Shown here: piece by piece, positions 1 to 6,182 of the stretch
Numbering within the stretch: the first letter of the stretch is position 1
How the letters are laid out: each line of letters begins with the position of its first letter
From: Alphaproteobacteria bacterium
Lineage (GTDB): Bacteria; Pseudomonadota; Alphaproteobacteria; JAGOMX01
Direction: 5' to 3'
Length of the DNA stretch: 6,683 bases
NCBI GenBank assembly: GCA_016742295.1
Contig: JACVCA010000070.1
Location: forward strand, 1-6,683
Notes under the pieces: model-generated
The model's database searches: none
Told to the model about the DNA's origin: nothing
What the model saw: only the letters and a program-made list of their open reading frames with translations
Made by a program: the position numbers and the translations under genes

Positions 1-36
1 GCTGTAGCCCATGAAAAAGTATTTTAAGGAGTCCTT

Positions 37-1293
37 ATGGCTACGCAAATCTCAAAATTAAAGAATGGCCTGAGGGTTGTTACGGATACAATACCGCATG
101 TTGAAACTGCAGCCCTTGGCATATGGGTCAATATCGGGACCCGCCATGAAAAAGCAAAGATCAATGGTATTGCCCATATGCTTGAGCATATGGCCTTTAA
201 AGGTACAAAAACACGGAAAGCACGCGATATAGCAGAACAAATTGAAGCTGTGGGTGGCTATCTCAATGCCGCCACCTCTCGAGAGATGACCGCTTATTAT
301 GCACGTGTCCTTAAAGGGGATATGCCCCTTGCATTAGACATTCTCTCTGACATTCTCTTAAACTCTGTATTTGATCCTGAAGAACTTGAGCGCGAACGCG
401 CAGTCATTTTGCAAGAGATTAATCAAGCGAATGACACACCCGATGATGTTATTTTCGACTATTTTCAAGAAACGGCTTTTCCAAATCAGGCTATGGGCCG
501 TCCGATTTTAGGGTCAGCAGAGATTATAAAGAAAATTGATAGAGAGACCCTTTTAAATTTTATGCAAAATCATTATCTAGCTTCACGTATGGTTTTAGCT
601 GCAACCGGAAATGTTGACCATGATCAGATCGTTACCATTGCTGAAAAATGCTTTGCGGACCTGAACTCTGATGCACCAGTTGCATTAGAACCCGCGCTTT
701 ATAAGGGCGGCGATTTCCGTAATCAACGAGACCTTGAGCAAGTTCATATGATCATGGGTTTTGAAGGCGTCTCCATGGCTCACAAAGATTACTATGTTGC
801 TACTCTTCTTGCTACTCTCTTAGGAGGGGGTATGTCTTCAAGATTATTTCAAGAAATTCGAGAAAAGCGTGGTTTGGTCTATTCAATTTATGCGTTTAAA
901 TCTTCCTATACTGATGCAGGCTTATTTGCCATTTACGCTGGAACAGGACCCGATCAGGTTGAAGAACTTATTCCCATTATTTGCGATGAAATTAATAAAG
1001 TAACTGACTTAATTGAAGAAAATGAACTACAACGAGCAAAAGCGCAACTGAAAGCAGGTCTTTTGATGGGACTTGAAAGCACTTCGAACCGCTGCGAACA
1101 ATTAGCCCAGCATATGCTTTTTTATGGACGACCCATTTCATCAACTGAAATTTCCGAGCGTATAGAAGCCGTAACCGTGGAGGATTTGAAACGGATAGCA
1201 AGAATCATTTTTTCTTCTGCCCCTACCTTAACATCCATAGGCCCTATTCAGTCTCTGGAAGCGTATAACGTTTTTGCTCGTCGGCTTTCATGA
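37..1293 (+). CDS. M16 family zinc metallopeptidase (mitochondrial processing peptidase-like)
   Basis: A complete 418-residue M16B peptidase, the usual length for bacterial homologues of the mitochondrial processing peptidase beta subunit. The inverted zinc motif HxxEH is intact: H47 and H51 as ligands, E50 as catalytic base. The third ligand is E127, 76 residues after H51 in ILQEI, as expected for the family. The second half carries the glycine-rich loop GGGMSS (263-268) and the R275/Y282 pair in REKRGLVY that binds substrate in pitrilysin-type enzymes, so one chain has all the parts of an active enzyme. No signal peptide is visible, so it is probably cytoplasmic; the substrate is unknown. 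The start is fixed by AAGGAG at 26-31, 5 nt before ATG. An open frame ends at TAA 25-27, overlapping that site, so an upstream gene may be co-transcribed. In alphaproteobacteria threonine synthase often lies upstream, but that cannot be confirmed here. The stop overlaps a second ATG (ATGA at 1290-1293). Confidence 0.95.
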   Translation: MATQISKLKNGLRVVTDTIPHVETAALGIWVNIGTRHEKAKINGIAHMLEHMAFKGTKTRKARDIAEQIEAVGGYLNAATSREMTAYYARVLKGDMPLALDILSDILLNSVFDPEELERERAVILQEINQANDTPDDVIFDYFQETAFPNQAMGRPILGSAEIIKKIDRETLLNFMQNHYLASRMVLAATGNVDHDQIVTIAEKCFADLNSDAPVALEPALYKGGDFRNQRDLEQVHMIMGFEGVSMAHKDYYVATLLATLLGGGMSSRLFQEIREKRGLVYSIYAFKSSYTDAGLFAIYAGTGPDQVEELIPIICDEINKVTDLIEENELQRAKAQLKAGLLMGLESTSNRCEQLAQHMLFYGRPISSTEISERIEAVTVEDLKRIARIIFSSAPTLTSIGPIQSLEAYNVFARRLS

Positions 1294-1705
1294 GCCTACT
1301 CAATCAATTTTAAATATTATTTATTTCTTAAGTGGGGATAAAAGTAAGGATTCAGGAGTTACCTTGAAAACTTTTAGATTCTCGGATCAAGAGAGCGACG
1401 TAAAGAGATCTGTTTAGTGCTGATCATAGACATTCTACAAAATACCTTTCGTATTCATCATACGCTTTATTCAACTTATCAAATACTTAACCTCTGTCTC
1501 GGAGAGACATTTATATAAATTTGAATTGGCTTAAGCCTAGGACTTCTTATGCCCGACTTATGAGTTCTTCTTAATTTCCCCCACCGGAGGAGAAACATAA
1601 GAAGAATACGGAGCTAGTAAATGAATAAGGCAATTTGATATTTAAACGCAACACCATTTAAATTAAGCAGGTGCATTCCTTGAACAATATCAGAAATACT
1701 AATTA
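1294..1705. other. Gene-free stretch with scraps of decayed minus-strand coding sequence
   Basis: About 410 bases between the M16 peptidase and the left IS end contain no intact gene. On the minus strand several short open stretches read like protein. One runs from about 1730 to 1614 and contains ISISDIVQGMHLLNLNG. Another starts at 1509 (CLSETEVKYLI) and continues after an apparent frameshift near 1480 as DKLNKAYDEYERYF, stopping at 1424-1426. A third near 1335-1400 ends in LLLSPLKK. They lie in different frames with stops between them, which fits a decayed gene, but I recognise no family and AT-rich DNA can give such stretches by chance. On the plus strand a TTG-start 17-codon frame at 1364-1417 has GGAG five bases upstream; I do not call it a gene. 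The stretch also holds the hairpin at 1565-1606 and a small inverted repeat TGTCTC/GAGACA at 1495-1509. Confidence 0.35.
1565..1606. other. Long hairpin in the mpp-IS gap, with a competing alternative arm
   Basis: A perfect 9-bp inverted repeat, TTCTTCTTA (1565-1573) and TAAGAAGAA (1598-1606), can be extended inwards by TTTC (1575-1578) with GAAA (1592-1595) across a small internal loop, with further C-G pairs in the C-rich/G-rich centre. An upstream segment CTTCTTATG (1543-1551) is an equally perfect 9-bp complement of CATAAGAAG (1596-1604), so two mutually exclusive foldings share one right arm. Neither strand has a clear T-run after the stem, so it does not look like an ordinary intrinsic terminator. 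The pairing is seen directly; any function is unknown. Confidence 0.45.
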
Positions 1706-1721
1706 GTCCATTCTGAAGTAT
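1706..1721 (+). repeat. Left terminal inverted repeat of the IS (candidate)
   Basis: It reads GTCCATTCTGAAGTAT and pairs with the complement of 3158-3173 (GTTCACCCTGAAGTAT) at 13 of 16 positions. It lies about 100 bases before the transposase start and is preceded by TTA. Confidence 0.6.
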
Positions 1722-1762
1722 ATAATCCCCTTAGGAACAGTATGTAATATTGAGTGTTTATG

Positions 1763-1771
1763 TGGTATAAA
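1763..1771 (+). promoter_or_regulatory. Candidate extended -10 promoter for the transposase
   Basis: TGGTATAAA at 1763-1771 has the TGn extension followed by TATAAA, a 5 of 6 match to the -10 consensus, inside the left IS end and about 48 bases before the transposase ATG. No good -35 box lies 16-18 bases upstream, so it would be a weak extended -10 promoter, which is common for insertion sequences. Confidence 0.35.
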
Positions 1772-1818
1772 AACTGCAAGAAATTTATCAAAGTTCTTTA
1801 AAAGGCTGCAGATTTTTC

Positions 1819-3144
1819 ATGAGTAAACCGTCAGTTATTAATGATCGTCAAGGTAATTTATTTCGTAATCTTTTATCGCAACAACTTAACCCTAAACATC
1901 CGCTGTTTCAGCTTAGCCAAGTGATTGATTGGACATCCATAGAAAAAGAATTTGGTAAGTTTTATGCGGCATCTCCTGGTCATCCACCTAAGCCTGTACG
2001 TTTGATGACAGGCCTTTTGATGTTACAACATATGGAAGGCTTATCTGATGAGCGTGTGGTAGAGTTGTGGATTGAAAATCCTTATTGGCAGTACTTTTGT
2101 GGGTATGATGAGCTGCAATGGGAGAAGCCTATTAATCCAAGCTCACTCACAAGGTGGCGTAAGCGTTTAGGAAAAGAAGGCATAGAGAAGATCCTGAGTA
2201 CTACTGTTGTAACATCCCTTAAGATAGGACACACAGAAGAGAAAGATTGCAGCCAAGTCATTGCTGACACAACAGTCATGGAGAAGGCTATTGCCTACCC
2301 TCTTGATAGCAAGCTCTTGCACAAGGCTCGGAGACATCTGGTTGATTTGGCTAAAGAAGCTGGCATTACTTTAAGACAAACCTACACTCGTCTTGGCAGA
2401 GCAGCCTTACGCAAAGCTGCCAGCTATGGTCATGCAAAACAATACAAACGCATGGCAAAGCAAGTGAAGAAATTAAGAGGATTTTTAGGCCGTGTTGTAC
2501 GAGATGTTGAACGTAAAGCACTAGGGGTAGTTCTTTCTCCTAAAATGCAGGATATCTTGGAAAAGGCTCATCAGCTTTTGAACCAAACGAAGAGCTCTAA
2601 AAATAAGCTTTATAGCTTGCATGCGCCTGAAGTGGAATGTATTGCCAAAGGTAAAGCCCATAAGCGTTATGAGTTTGGCTGTAAAATGGCTTTAGTCATT
2701 ACTCACAAGCAAGGATTAGCTCTGAGCGCTCAGGCTCTTCACGATAATCCTTATGACGGCCATACTTTACAAGGCTCGCTCAACCACAGTGAGAAAATCT
2801 CTGGCATAGCAATAGAGACAGCCTTTGCAGATCTAGGCTACAAAGGACATGAAGTCTCAGATAAACAAGTGATTCTAGCCCGTCAAAAAGGCTTGTCTCC
2901 TAAACTCAAACGAGCTTTAAAGCGCCGAAACTCTATAGAGCCACACATCGGTCACATGAAAACTGAAGGAAAGTTAGGACGCAATTGGCTCAAAGGCATC
3001 CTCGGAGACCAGCTTAATGCTCTTCTCTGCGCTATAGGGCACAATATGAGGCTGCTCAGAGCTTTCTTGTTCTTTATTCTGGCTTTTCTAAGGCAAACCT
3101 TGAAATCTTGCCAACATCAACTTCAAGACAAAATTACGCCATAA
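1819..3144 (+). CDS. IS5-family DDE transposase
   Basis: A 441-residue transposase that cuts and rejoins the ends of its own insertion sequence. The N-terminal part (about 15-125) is the DUF772-like DNA-binding region of this family, with landmarks IDW (36-38), ENPYWQYFCG (86-95) and PSSLTRWRKR (107-116). The catalytic triad appears to be D150 (in VIADTTV), D338 (in AFADLGYKG) and E374 (in RRNSIEPHIG). R370-x3-E374-x6-K381 matches the IS5/IS4-type C-terminal signature. The lysine/arginine-rich stretch between D150 and D338 (about 170-235) probably contacts DNA. The frame is complete, with no frameshift or premature stop. The start has only a weak AAAGG site (1801-1805), 13 bases before ATG, consistent with the low expression usual for transposases. 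It is the only gene in the element; the stop lies about 14 bases before the right inverted repeat. Confidence 0.93.
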   Translation: MSKPSVINDRQGNLFRNLLSQQLNPKHPLFQLSQVIDWTSIEKEFGKFYAASPGHPPKPVRLMTGLLMLQHMEGLSDERVVELWIENPYWQYFCGYDELQWEKPINPSSLTRWRKRLGKEGIEKILSTTVVTSLKIGHTEEKDCSQVIADTTVMEKAIAYPLDSKLLHKARRHLVDLAKEAGITLRQTYTRLGRAALRKAASYGHAKQYKRMAKQVKKLRGFLGRVVRDVERKALGVVLSPKMQDILEKAHQLLNQTKSSKNKLYSLHAPEVECIAKGKAHKRYEFGCKMALVITHKQGLALSAQALHDNPYDGHTLQGSLNHSEKISGIAIETAFADLGYKGHEVSDKQVILARQKGLSPKLKRALKRRNSIEPHIGHMKTEGKLGRNWLKGILGDQLNALLCAIGHNMRLLRAFLFFILAFLRQTLKSCQHQLQDKITP

Positions 3145-3157
3145 CCTTCAAAAATTC

Positions 3158-3173
3158 ATACTTCAGGGTGAAC
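3158..3173 (-). repeat. Right terminal inverted repeat of the IS (candidate)
   Basis: ATACTTCAGGGTGAAC, the partner of 1706-1721 (13 of 16 positions), begins 13 bases after the transposase stop and is followed by TAG. The shared 9-bp core makes chance unlikely, but the exact outer end is not proven. Confidence 0.6.
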
Positions 3174-3242
3174 TAGCTATTTCCATTAATTCAAGGCCAA
3201 TTTGAAAGAGAATTTATTACATTTAAAATGAAGAATTGTCTT

Positions 3243-3298
3243 AAAAAAATTTTGCTTTAAAGTAAATGATCTGGCAAAATGTCTATCATTACTTTAAA
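3243..3298 (-). terminator. Terminator-like hairpin at the 3' end of the outer-membrane protein gene
   Basis: On the minus strand TTTAAAGTAATGAT (3298 to 3285) pairs with ATCATTTACTTTAAA (3270 to 3256), with one bulged base and a 14-base loop. After six bases (GCAAAA) comes a run of seven T (3249 to 3243). The stop codon of the barrel gene (3289-3291) lies inside the first arm. The stem is almost all A-T, so it is weaker than a textbook intrinsic terminator, but its position and T-run fit termination of this gene. Confidence 0.5.
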
Positions 3299-4107
3299 AG
3301 CCAAGTAAGGCCTACTTTAATTTCATTTGAATATGGATTAAAGCGTGATTTAGTATTATCCGGCGTATCTGTAAAATTTTTTTTATTATATTGATTATGT
3401 GAGGCCTCTATCCTCCCGAGGAGACGTTGAGTTAATTGGACTTCTGTCCCTACGGCCAGGAGAGTGCCTAAAAGGCGTGGATGAGAGTTTATTGCAAAAT
3501 TCAAGCTTGAATCTTGAGTATGTCTATTGGTTATTCCTATATTAAATTGAGTCGAGATAACACCTAATTTTCCATATACCAGACCGTTTCTATTTATTGT
3601 ATAACCTCCACGTATTGCTGATCCAAAAGTATTTTTCTTTCTGACGGTGGATATTAAAGTATTACTTGAATTTGTTATGCCATCAACCACGGTTTGGCTT
3701 GCTTTTCCTTTAGAATTGGAGAGAGTATAAAAAGCTTCTAGACCTAGATAATACTTATCAAAAGTTTTCCCCCACCCGGCAGCAAACTCCACTTCGGGGC
3801 CATTAAAAGCTAGATTACTTGACTGGCTATTTAAAAATGTATTCCCCCTTTCTAAGGAAGAATGCTTTGTACTTCCAGAAGTATTTCCCAAAATCAATCC
3901 TATATAAGCGTTATCCCAAGCACTTTTTCGGCTATGAAGAATAGGAGAAGGGTTTTTTAATTTCAGGGAGGAGAGGGGTGTATCTTTCACCTGTTTATCA
4001 GGGTTAAGGAAAGCATGATTATTAGGCTCTGCGGCCTTAATACTGTCAAGCATAGTTAATATTGCTAAAGTTTTAGAACATAAATTAAAATATTGAAAGT
4101 GTTTCAT
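3289..4107 (-). CDS. Outer-membrane beta-barrel protein (Omp25/31-like)
   Basis: A 272-residue exported protein. Residues 1-25 look like a Sec signal peptide: basic/polar start MKHFQYFNLCSK, hydrophobic core TLAILTML, probable cleavage near A25 (IKA|AEP). Residues about 26-62 form a polar linker. From W64 onwards alternating hydrophobic/polar strands are typical of an 8-stranded small barrel: AYIGLILG (68-74 region), EVEFAAGWGKTF (105-116), YYLGLEAFYTL (119-129), SAIRGGYTI (163-171), GLVYGKLGVI (175-184), LLAVGTEVQL (216-225), GRIEASHNQY (231-240) and a last strand EIKVGLTWLL (262-271). The protein ends in LLK, not the usual terminal aromatic residue. I chose the ATG at 4107 over the longer frame beginning at 4146 because it has GGGGGA (4120 to 4115) seven bases upstream and gives a proper signal peptide. 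Role is probably structural, porin-like or surface interaction; the family assignment is by pattern, and the ligand is unknown. Confidence 0.8.
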   Translation of the reverse strand: MKHFQYFNLCSKTLAILTMLDSIKAAEPNNHAFLNPDKQVKDTPLSSLKLKNPSPILHSRKSAWDNAYIGLILGNTSGSTKHSSLERGNTFLNSQSSNLAFNGPEVEFAAGWGKTFDKYYLGLEAFYTLSNSKGKASQTVVDGITNSSNTLISTVRKKNTFGSAIRGGYTINRNGLVYGKLGVISTQFNIGITNRHTQDSSLNFAINSHPRLLGTLLAVGTEVQLTQRLLGRIEASHNQYNKKNFTDTPDNTKSRFNPYSNEIKVGLTWLLK

Positions 4108-4130
4108 GTGATATTCCCCCGATTTGAAAA

Positions 4131-4158
4131 GTGTTACATAAATCAAGTTTTATGTCAA
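4131..4158 (-). promoter_or_regulatory. Candidate sigma70-type promoter of the barrel protein gene
   Basis: On the minus strand a perfect -35 box TTGACA (4158 to 4153) is followed after 16 bases by TAACAC (4136 to 4131), a weak -10 of 3 of 6 matches. Transcription would start about 17 bases before ATG 4107, just ahead of the GGGGGA ribosome site. The -35 is strong, the -10 poor. Confidence 0.45.
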
Positions 4159-4177
4159 TGGGAGTCGGTCTATTTTT

Positions 4178-4183
4178 TATAAT
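4178..4183 (+). promoter_or_regulatory. Perfect -10 box TATAAT upstream of the methyltransferase frame
   Basis: TATAAT at 4178-4183 matches the -10 consensus exactly, but no convincing -35 lies 16-18 bases upstream. It would give a start near 4190, just before the far-upstream ATG at 4208. It therefore supports either a long leader for the methyltransferase or the longer N-terminal form. Confidence 0.3.
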
Positions 4184-4358
4184 CACTTCTATTAATATTC
4201 ACGTCTCATGAAGGTAATGATAGATTCTAGCCTTAAGAAATATTGTTTAATCTTTTTAATGCTTAATCTTTGTGGTTATATATTTTATTGCTTTAGGAAG
4301 ATTTATGCATCACCACGGGGTCTAGCCATCAGCCAGCCCAAAATTGCGGCAGCAGGGC

Positions 4359-4387
4359 TTGACCTCCTACTTGCTTTATCTTACATA
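4359..4387 (+). promoter_or_regulatory. Candidate promoter for a leaderless methyltransferase mRNA
   Basis: TTGACC (4359-4364), then 17 bases, then TACATA (4382-4387). The expected transcription start, about seven bases on, coincides with the preferred ATG at 4394, which has no Shine-Dalgarno sequence. This combination suits a leaderless transcript. The -10 matches only 3 of 6, so it is tentative. Confidence 0.3.
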
Positions 4388-4393
4388 TTAAAA

Positions 4394-5230
4394 ATGAATC
4401 GCGATCTCAAAACAATTGATGGTTTTGGCGAAGAGTGGGAAAAGTTTGATCAAAGTGCCCTTGACTCTAAAGAACATCACCTTCTTTTTGAAAAATATTT
4501 TTCCATTTTTCCATGGCATTTACTTCCTCAAGATGCAGTTGGCTTTGACCTTGGATGTGGAAGCGGAAGATGGGCTCAATTGGTAGCTCCACGTGTAAAA
4601 AAATTATACTGTATTGATCCAGCTGAAAAGGCCCTTAAAGTTGCTAAAAAATCGTTATCACACCATAAAAATGTCGAGTTCTGTTTAGCAAGCGTTGATG
4701 ATTTCCCCCTTTCTCCCAATTCAATGAATTTTGGTTACAGTTTAGGGGTTTTACATCATATTCCTGATACTCTTGAGGGGCTCAAATCCTGTGTTGAAAA
4801 ACTCAAGCCGGGAGCCCCCTTTCTTGTTTATCTTTATTATGCGCTTGATAACAGACCCTGGTGGTTTCGCTTGCTTTTTAAAACAAGTAACCTTCTTCGG
4901 CTCCTATTCTCTCATCTTCCTCAAGCCTTTAAAGGTCCCCTTTGTCAAGCGATTGCATTATTTATTTATTTTCCATTGGCTCGTACTGCTTATAGAGCTG
5001 AAAAAATAGGACTAAATGTTCACCATTTTCCTTTGACATTTTATCGGGATAAAAGTTTTTATGTCATGCAGACTGATGCTTTAGACAGATTTGGGACTAG
5101 GCTTGAAAAACGCTTTACACGTCAACAGATTCAAATCCTCTTAGAGCAAGCAGGGCTTGAAAAAATTACGTTTAAGGAAAGCGAACCTTTTTGGTGTGCA
5201 GTCGGGTTTAAAAAAGCTATTTTTATATAA
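4394..5230 (+). CDS. Class I SAM-dependent methyltransferase
   Basis: A methyltransferase with the Rossmann-type SAM fold. Numbering from the ATG at 4394 (278 residues): opening TIDGFGEEWEKFDQ (7-20), motif I FDLGCGSGRW (51-60) binding SAM, acidic residue D75 after strand 2 (YCID), SVDDFPL (100-106) as adenine-side motif, and GYSLGVLHHIPD (114-125) with LKPGAPFLVYLYY (137-149) as motifs IV-V. The C-terminal part (about 150-278) has a hydrophobic patch (ALFIYFPLA, 188-196) and RTDALDRFGT-like QTDALDRFGT (226-235), seen in a family often found near glycan genes; the substrate here is not determined. The frame is open back to an ATG at 4208, which would give 340 residues with a hydrophobic N-terminus (YCLIFLMLNLCGYIFY). 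I prefer 4394 because relatives, as I recall them, begin just before TIDGFG. Neither start has a ribosome site. It diverges from the barrel gene. Confidence 0.85.
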   Translation: MNRDLKTIDGFGEEWEKFDQSALDSKEHHLLFEKYFSIFPWHLLPQDAVGFDLGCGSGRWAQLVAPRVKKLYCIDPAEKALKVAKKSLSHHKNVEFCLASVDDFPLSPNSMNFGYSLGVLHHIPDTLEGLKSCVEKLKPGAPFLVYLYYALDNRPWWFRLLFKTSNLLRLLFSHLPQAFKGPLCQAIALFIYFPLARTAYRAEKIGLNVHHFPLTFYRDKSFYVMQTDALDRFGTRLEKRFTRQQIQILLEQAGLEKITFKESEPFWCAVGFKKAIFI

Positions 5231-5312
5231 ATACTTATAAATTTTTTAGATAAATAATAAAAGAATAGTAGTCAAATAGGTTCTTTAGTAGAGAGGATTG
5301 CAAACTGTTTCA

Positions 5313-5341
5313 TTGTCATTTTCTTTGAAAGTGATTAGAAG
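5313..5341 (+). promoter_or_regulatory. Candidate promoter with palindromic spacer, upstream of the M15 peptidase
   Basis: TTGTCA (5313-5318, 5 of 6) and TAGAAG (5336-5341, 4 of 6) are 17 bases apart. A start near 5348 would leave a leader of about 30 bases. The inverted repeat TCATTTTC-TTT-GAAAGTGA (5316-5334; one G-T mismatch in the stem) fills the spacer, where a repressor site would block polymerase. It is not followed by a T-run, so it is not a terminator of the methyltransferase gene. Confidence 0.35.
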
Positions 5342-5377
5342 AGTAAAGAGCTTTGATTCATAAAGTGGGTAAGATGG

Positions 5378-5959
5378 ATGGATGAAAATCATCAAGATGA
5401 GTTGGCAATGATTTCGCGCCGAAAGCTTTTAACCACCGGCTGTGCCCTTATTGCAGGTGCAGTTTTTCTTCCAAAAGTGGTGTTAGCAAGACCTAATTTG
5501 GTTAAAAAAGCATCTGAAAAACTCATTCATTTTTATAATACTCACACCGGAGAATTTTTCAAAGGCGTTTATTGGATCAATGGCCATTTTATACCTGAAG
5601 CCTTGAGTGACTTAAATTATCTTTTACGTGATTGGCGAACCAATGAGAAAATAGCCATCAATCCAAAACTTTTTGATATGTTACATAAGCTCAGTTTCTC
5701 GCTGGGGACTAAAAAGCCATTGGAGATTATCTGTGGATATCGTACTTCCCAAACGAATGAAAAACTGAGGCAAGCAAAATCTGGTATTGCCAAGCGTAGT
5801 CGCCATTTGACAGGTGATGCTATTGATTTTCGGGCTCCTGGTATTGATTTAAAAGATCTTCGTAAAGCAGCTTTGTTGGAAAAAGCAGGGGGTGTTGGCT
5901 ATTATCCTAAGTCAGGATTTATTCACGTTGATATTAGGGATAAGCCAGCCTCTTGGTGA
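5378..5959 (+). CDS. Tat-exported M15-type (DUF882, YcbK/MepK-like) peptidoglycan peptidase
   Basis: A 193-residue predicted zinc peptidase of the DUF882/Peptidase M15 group. E. coli MepK (YcbK) of this group cleaves peptide crosslinks in murein, so a cell-wall role in the periplasm is likely. The N-terminus has a twin-arginine signal: SRRKLLTTG (13-21), then hydrophobic CALIAGAVFL and a probable cleavage near VLA (35-37). The mature part has the M15 zinc site: H143 and D150 in SRHLTGDAID and H183 in FIHVDIR. GYRTSQTN (120-127) supplies the conserved arginine and turn, and GVGYYPKSGF (172-181) precedes the last ligand. The protein ends shortly after, in PASW, as in full-length relatives. I kept ATG 5378; ATGs at 5374 and 5382 are out of frame. 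The in-frame ATG at 5408 would also keep the RR motif. None has a strong ribosome site. It stands alone, 147 bases after the methyltransferase. Confidence 0.9.
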   Translation: MDENHQDELAMISRRKLLTTGCALIAGAVFLPKVVLARPNLVKKASEKLIHFYNTHTGEFFKGVYWINGHFIPEALSDLNYLLRDWRTNEKIAINPKLFDMLHKLSFSLGTKKPLEIICGYRTSQTNEKLRQAKSGIAKRSRHLTGDAIDFRAPGIDLKDLRKAALLEKAGGVGYYPKSGFIHVDIRDKPASW

Positions 5960-6016
5960 AAATCTTGCTGCAATAGGCTTATTGTTAAAAAAATGCCGAA
6001 AGTATACATTTCTTGA

Positions 6017-6046
6017 TTGCATCCTGTCCGAATAAATGATTAGTAT
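6017..6046 (+). promoter_or_regulatory. Weak candidate promoter of tRNA-Thr
   Basis: TTGCAT (6017-6022, 3 of 6) and TAGTAT (6041-6046, 4 of 6) are 18 bases apart, placing a start around 6053, a few bases before the tRNA. Both boxes are degenerate. It is listed because a single-gene tRNA unit needs its own promoter and this is the best-placed pair. Confidence 0.25.
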
Positions 6047-6059
6047 TAGGTCTTACTAA

Positions 6060-6135
6060 GCCGGATTAGCTCAGCTGGTAGAGCAACTGATTTGTAATCA
6101 GTAGGTCGCGAGTTCGAATCTTGCATCCGGCACCA
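6060..6135 (+). tRNA. tRNA-Thr (anticodon TGT)
   Basis: A complete cloverleaf of 76 bases. The acceptor stem GCCGGAT (6060-6066) pairs with ATCCGGC (6125-6131), followed by discriminator A and a genomically encoded CCA (6133-6135). The D arm is GCTC/GAGC (6069-6072, 6081-6084). The anticodon stem ACTGA/TCAGT (6086-6090, 6098-6102) encloses TTTGTAA, with anticodon TGT at 6093-6095, reading ACA threonine codons. The T arm GCGAG/CTTGC (6108-6112, 6120-6124) with loop TTCGAAT contains one G-T pair. It looks fully functional. Its 3' half is a classic site for tyrosine-recombinase integration, and what follows downstream looks like mobile-element DNA. Confidence 0.97.
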
Positions 6136-6182
6136 GGAAAACAAAGGGTTTTGTGTTAAATTAAAATCGTTTTTAAATTTTC

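Larger units (their letters stand above)
1706..3173 (+). mobile_element. IS5-family insertion sequence, about 1.47 kb
   Basis: The element carries one transposase gene covering most of its length. The ends are proposed from an imperfect inverted repeat that matches at 13 of 16 positions, including the 9-bp core CTGAAGTAT / ATACTTCAG: 1706-1721 on the left and 3158-3173 on the right. Each end is flanked by TA, within TTAG on the left (1703-1706) and CTAG on the right (3173-3176). This suits the YTAR/CTAG target preference known for IS5-type elements, although the two four-base sites are not identical. The length fits single-ORF IS5 relatives. The left non-coding part is about 113 bases and the right is only about 29. 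The uninterrupted transposase suggests a recent or still mobile copy, while the imperfect repeats leave the exact termini uncertain. Confidence 0.7.

Noticed and set aside
1..27. Tail of an upstream gene ending at TAA 25-27 (AVAHEKVF)
   Set aside because: The frame is open from the window start, but only eight codons are visible; the other plus frames stop at 5-7 and 12-14. Too short to assign, although the overlap with the mpp ribosome site makes it plausible.
58..240. Minus-strand frame inside the M16 peptidase gene
   Set aside because: Lies wholly within a strongly supported gene, and its peptide is a cysteine-rich antisense shadow without a recognisable motif.
992..1201. Minus-strand frame inside the M16 peptidase gene
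   Set aside because: Antisense to conserved coding sequence; no ribosome site or family features.
1364..1417. 17-codon TTG-start frame with GGAG upstream
   Set aside because: Very short, rare start codon, no recognisable family; a chance site cannot be excluded.
2082..2279. Minus-strand frame inside the transposase
   Set aside because: Shadow of the transposase reading frame.
4773..5009. Second plus-strand frame inside the methyltransferase
   Set aside because: Overlaps the methyltransferase in another frame; hydrophobic peptide typical of a shifted AT-rich gene.
5959..5995. CAATA/TATTG hairpin after the M15 peptidase as terminator
   Set aside because: The stem is only five A-T-rich pairs and the following run is A, not T, on the plus strand; not convincing as an intrinsic terminator.
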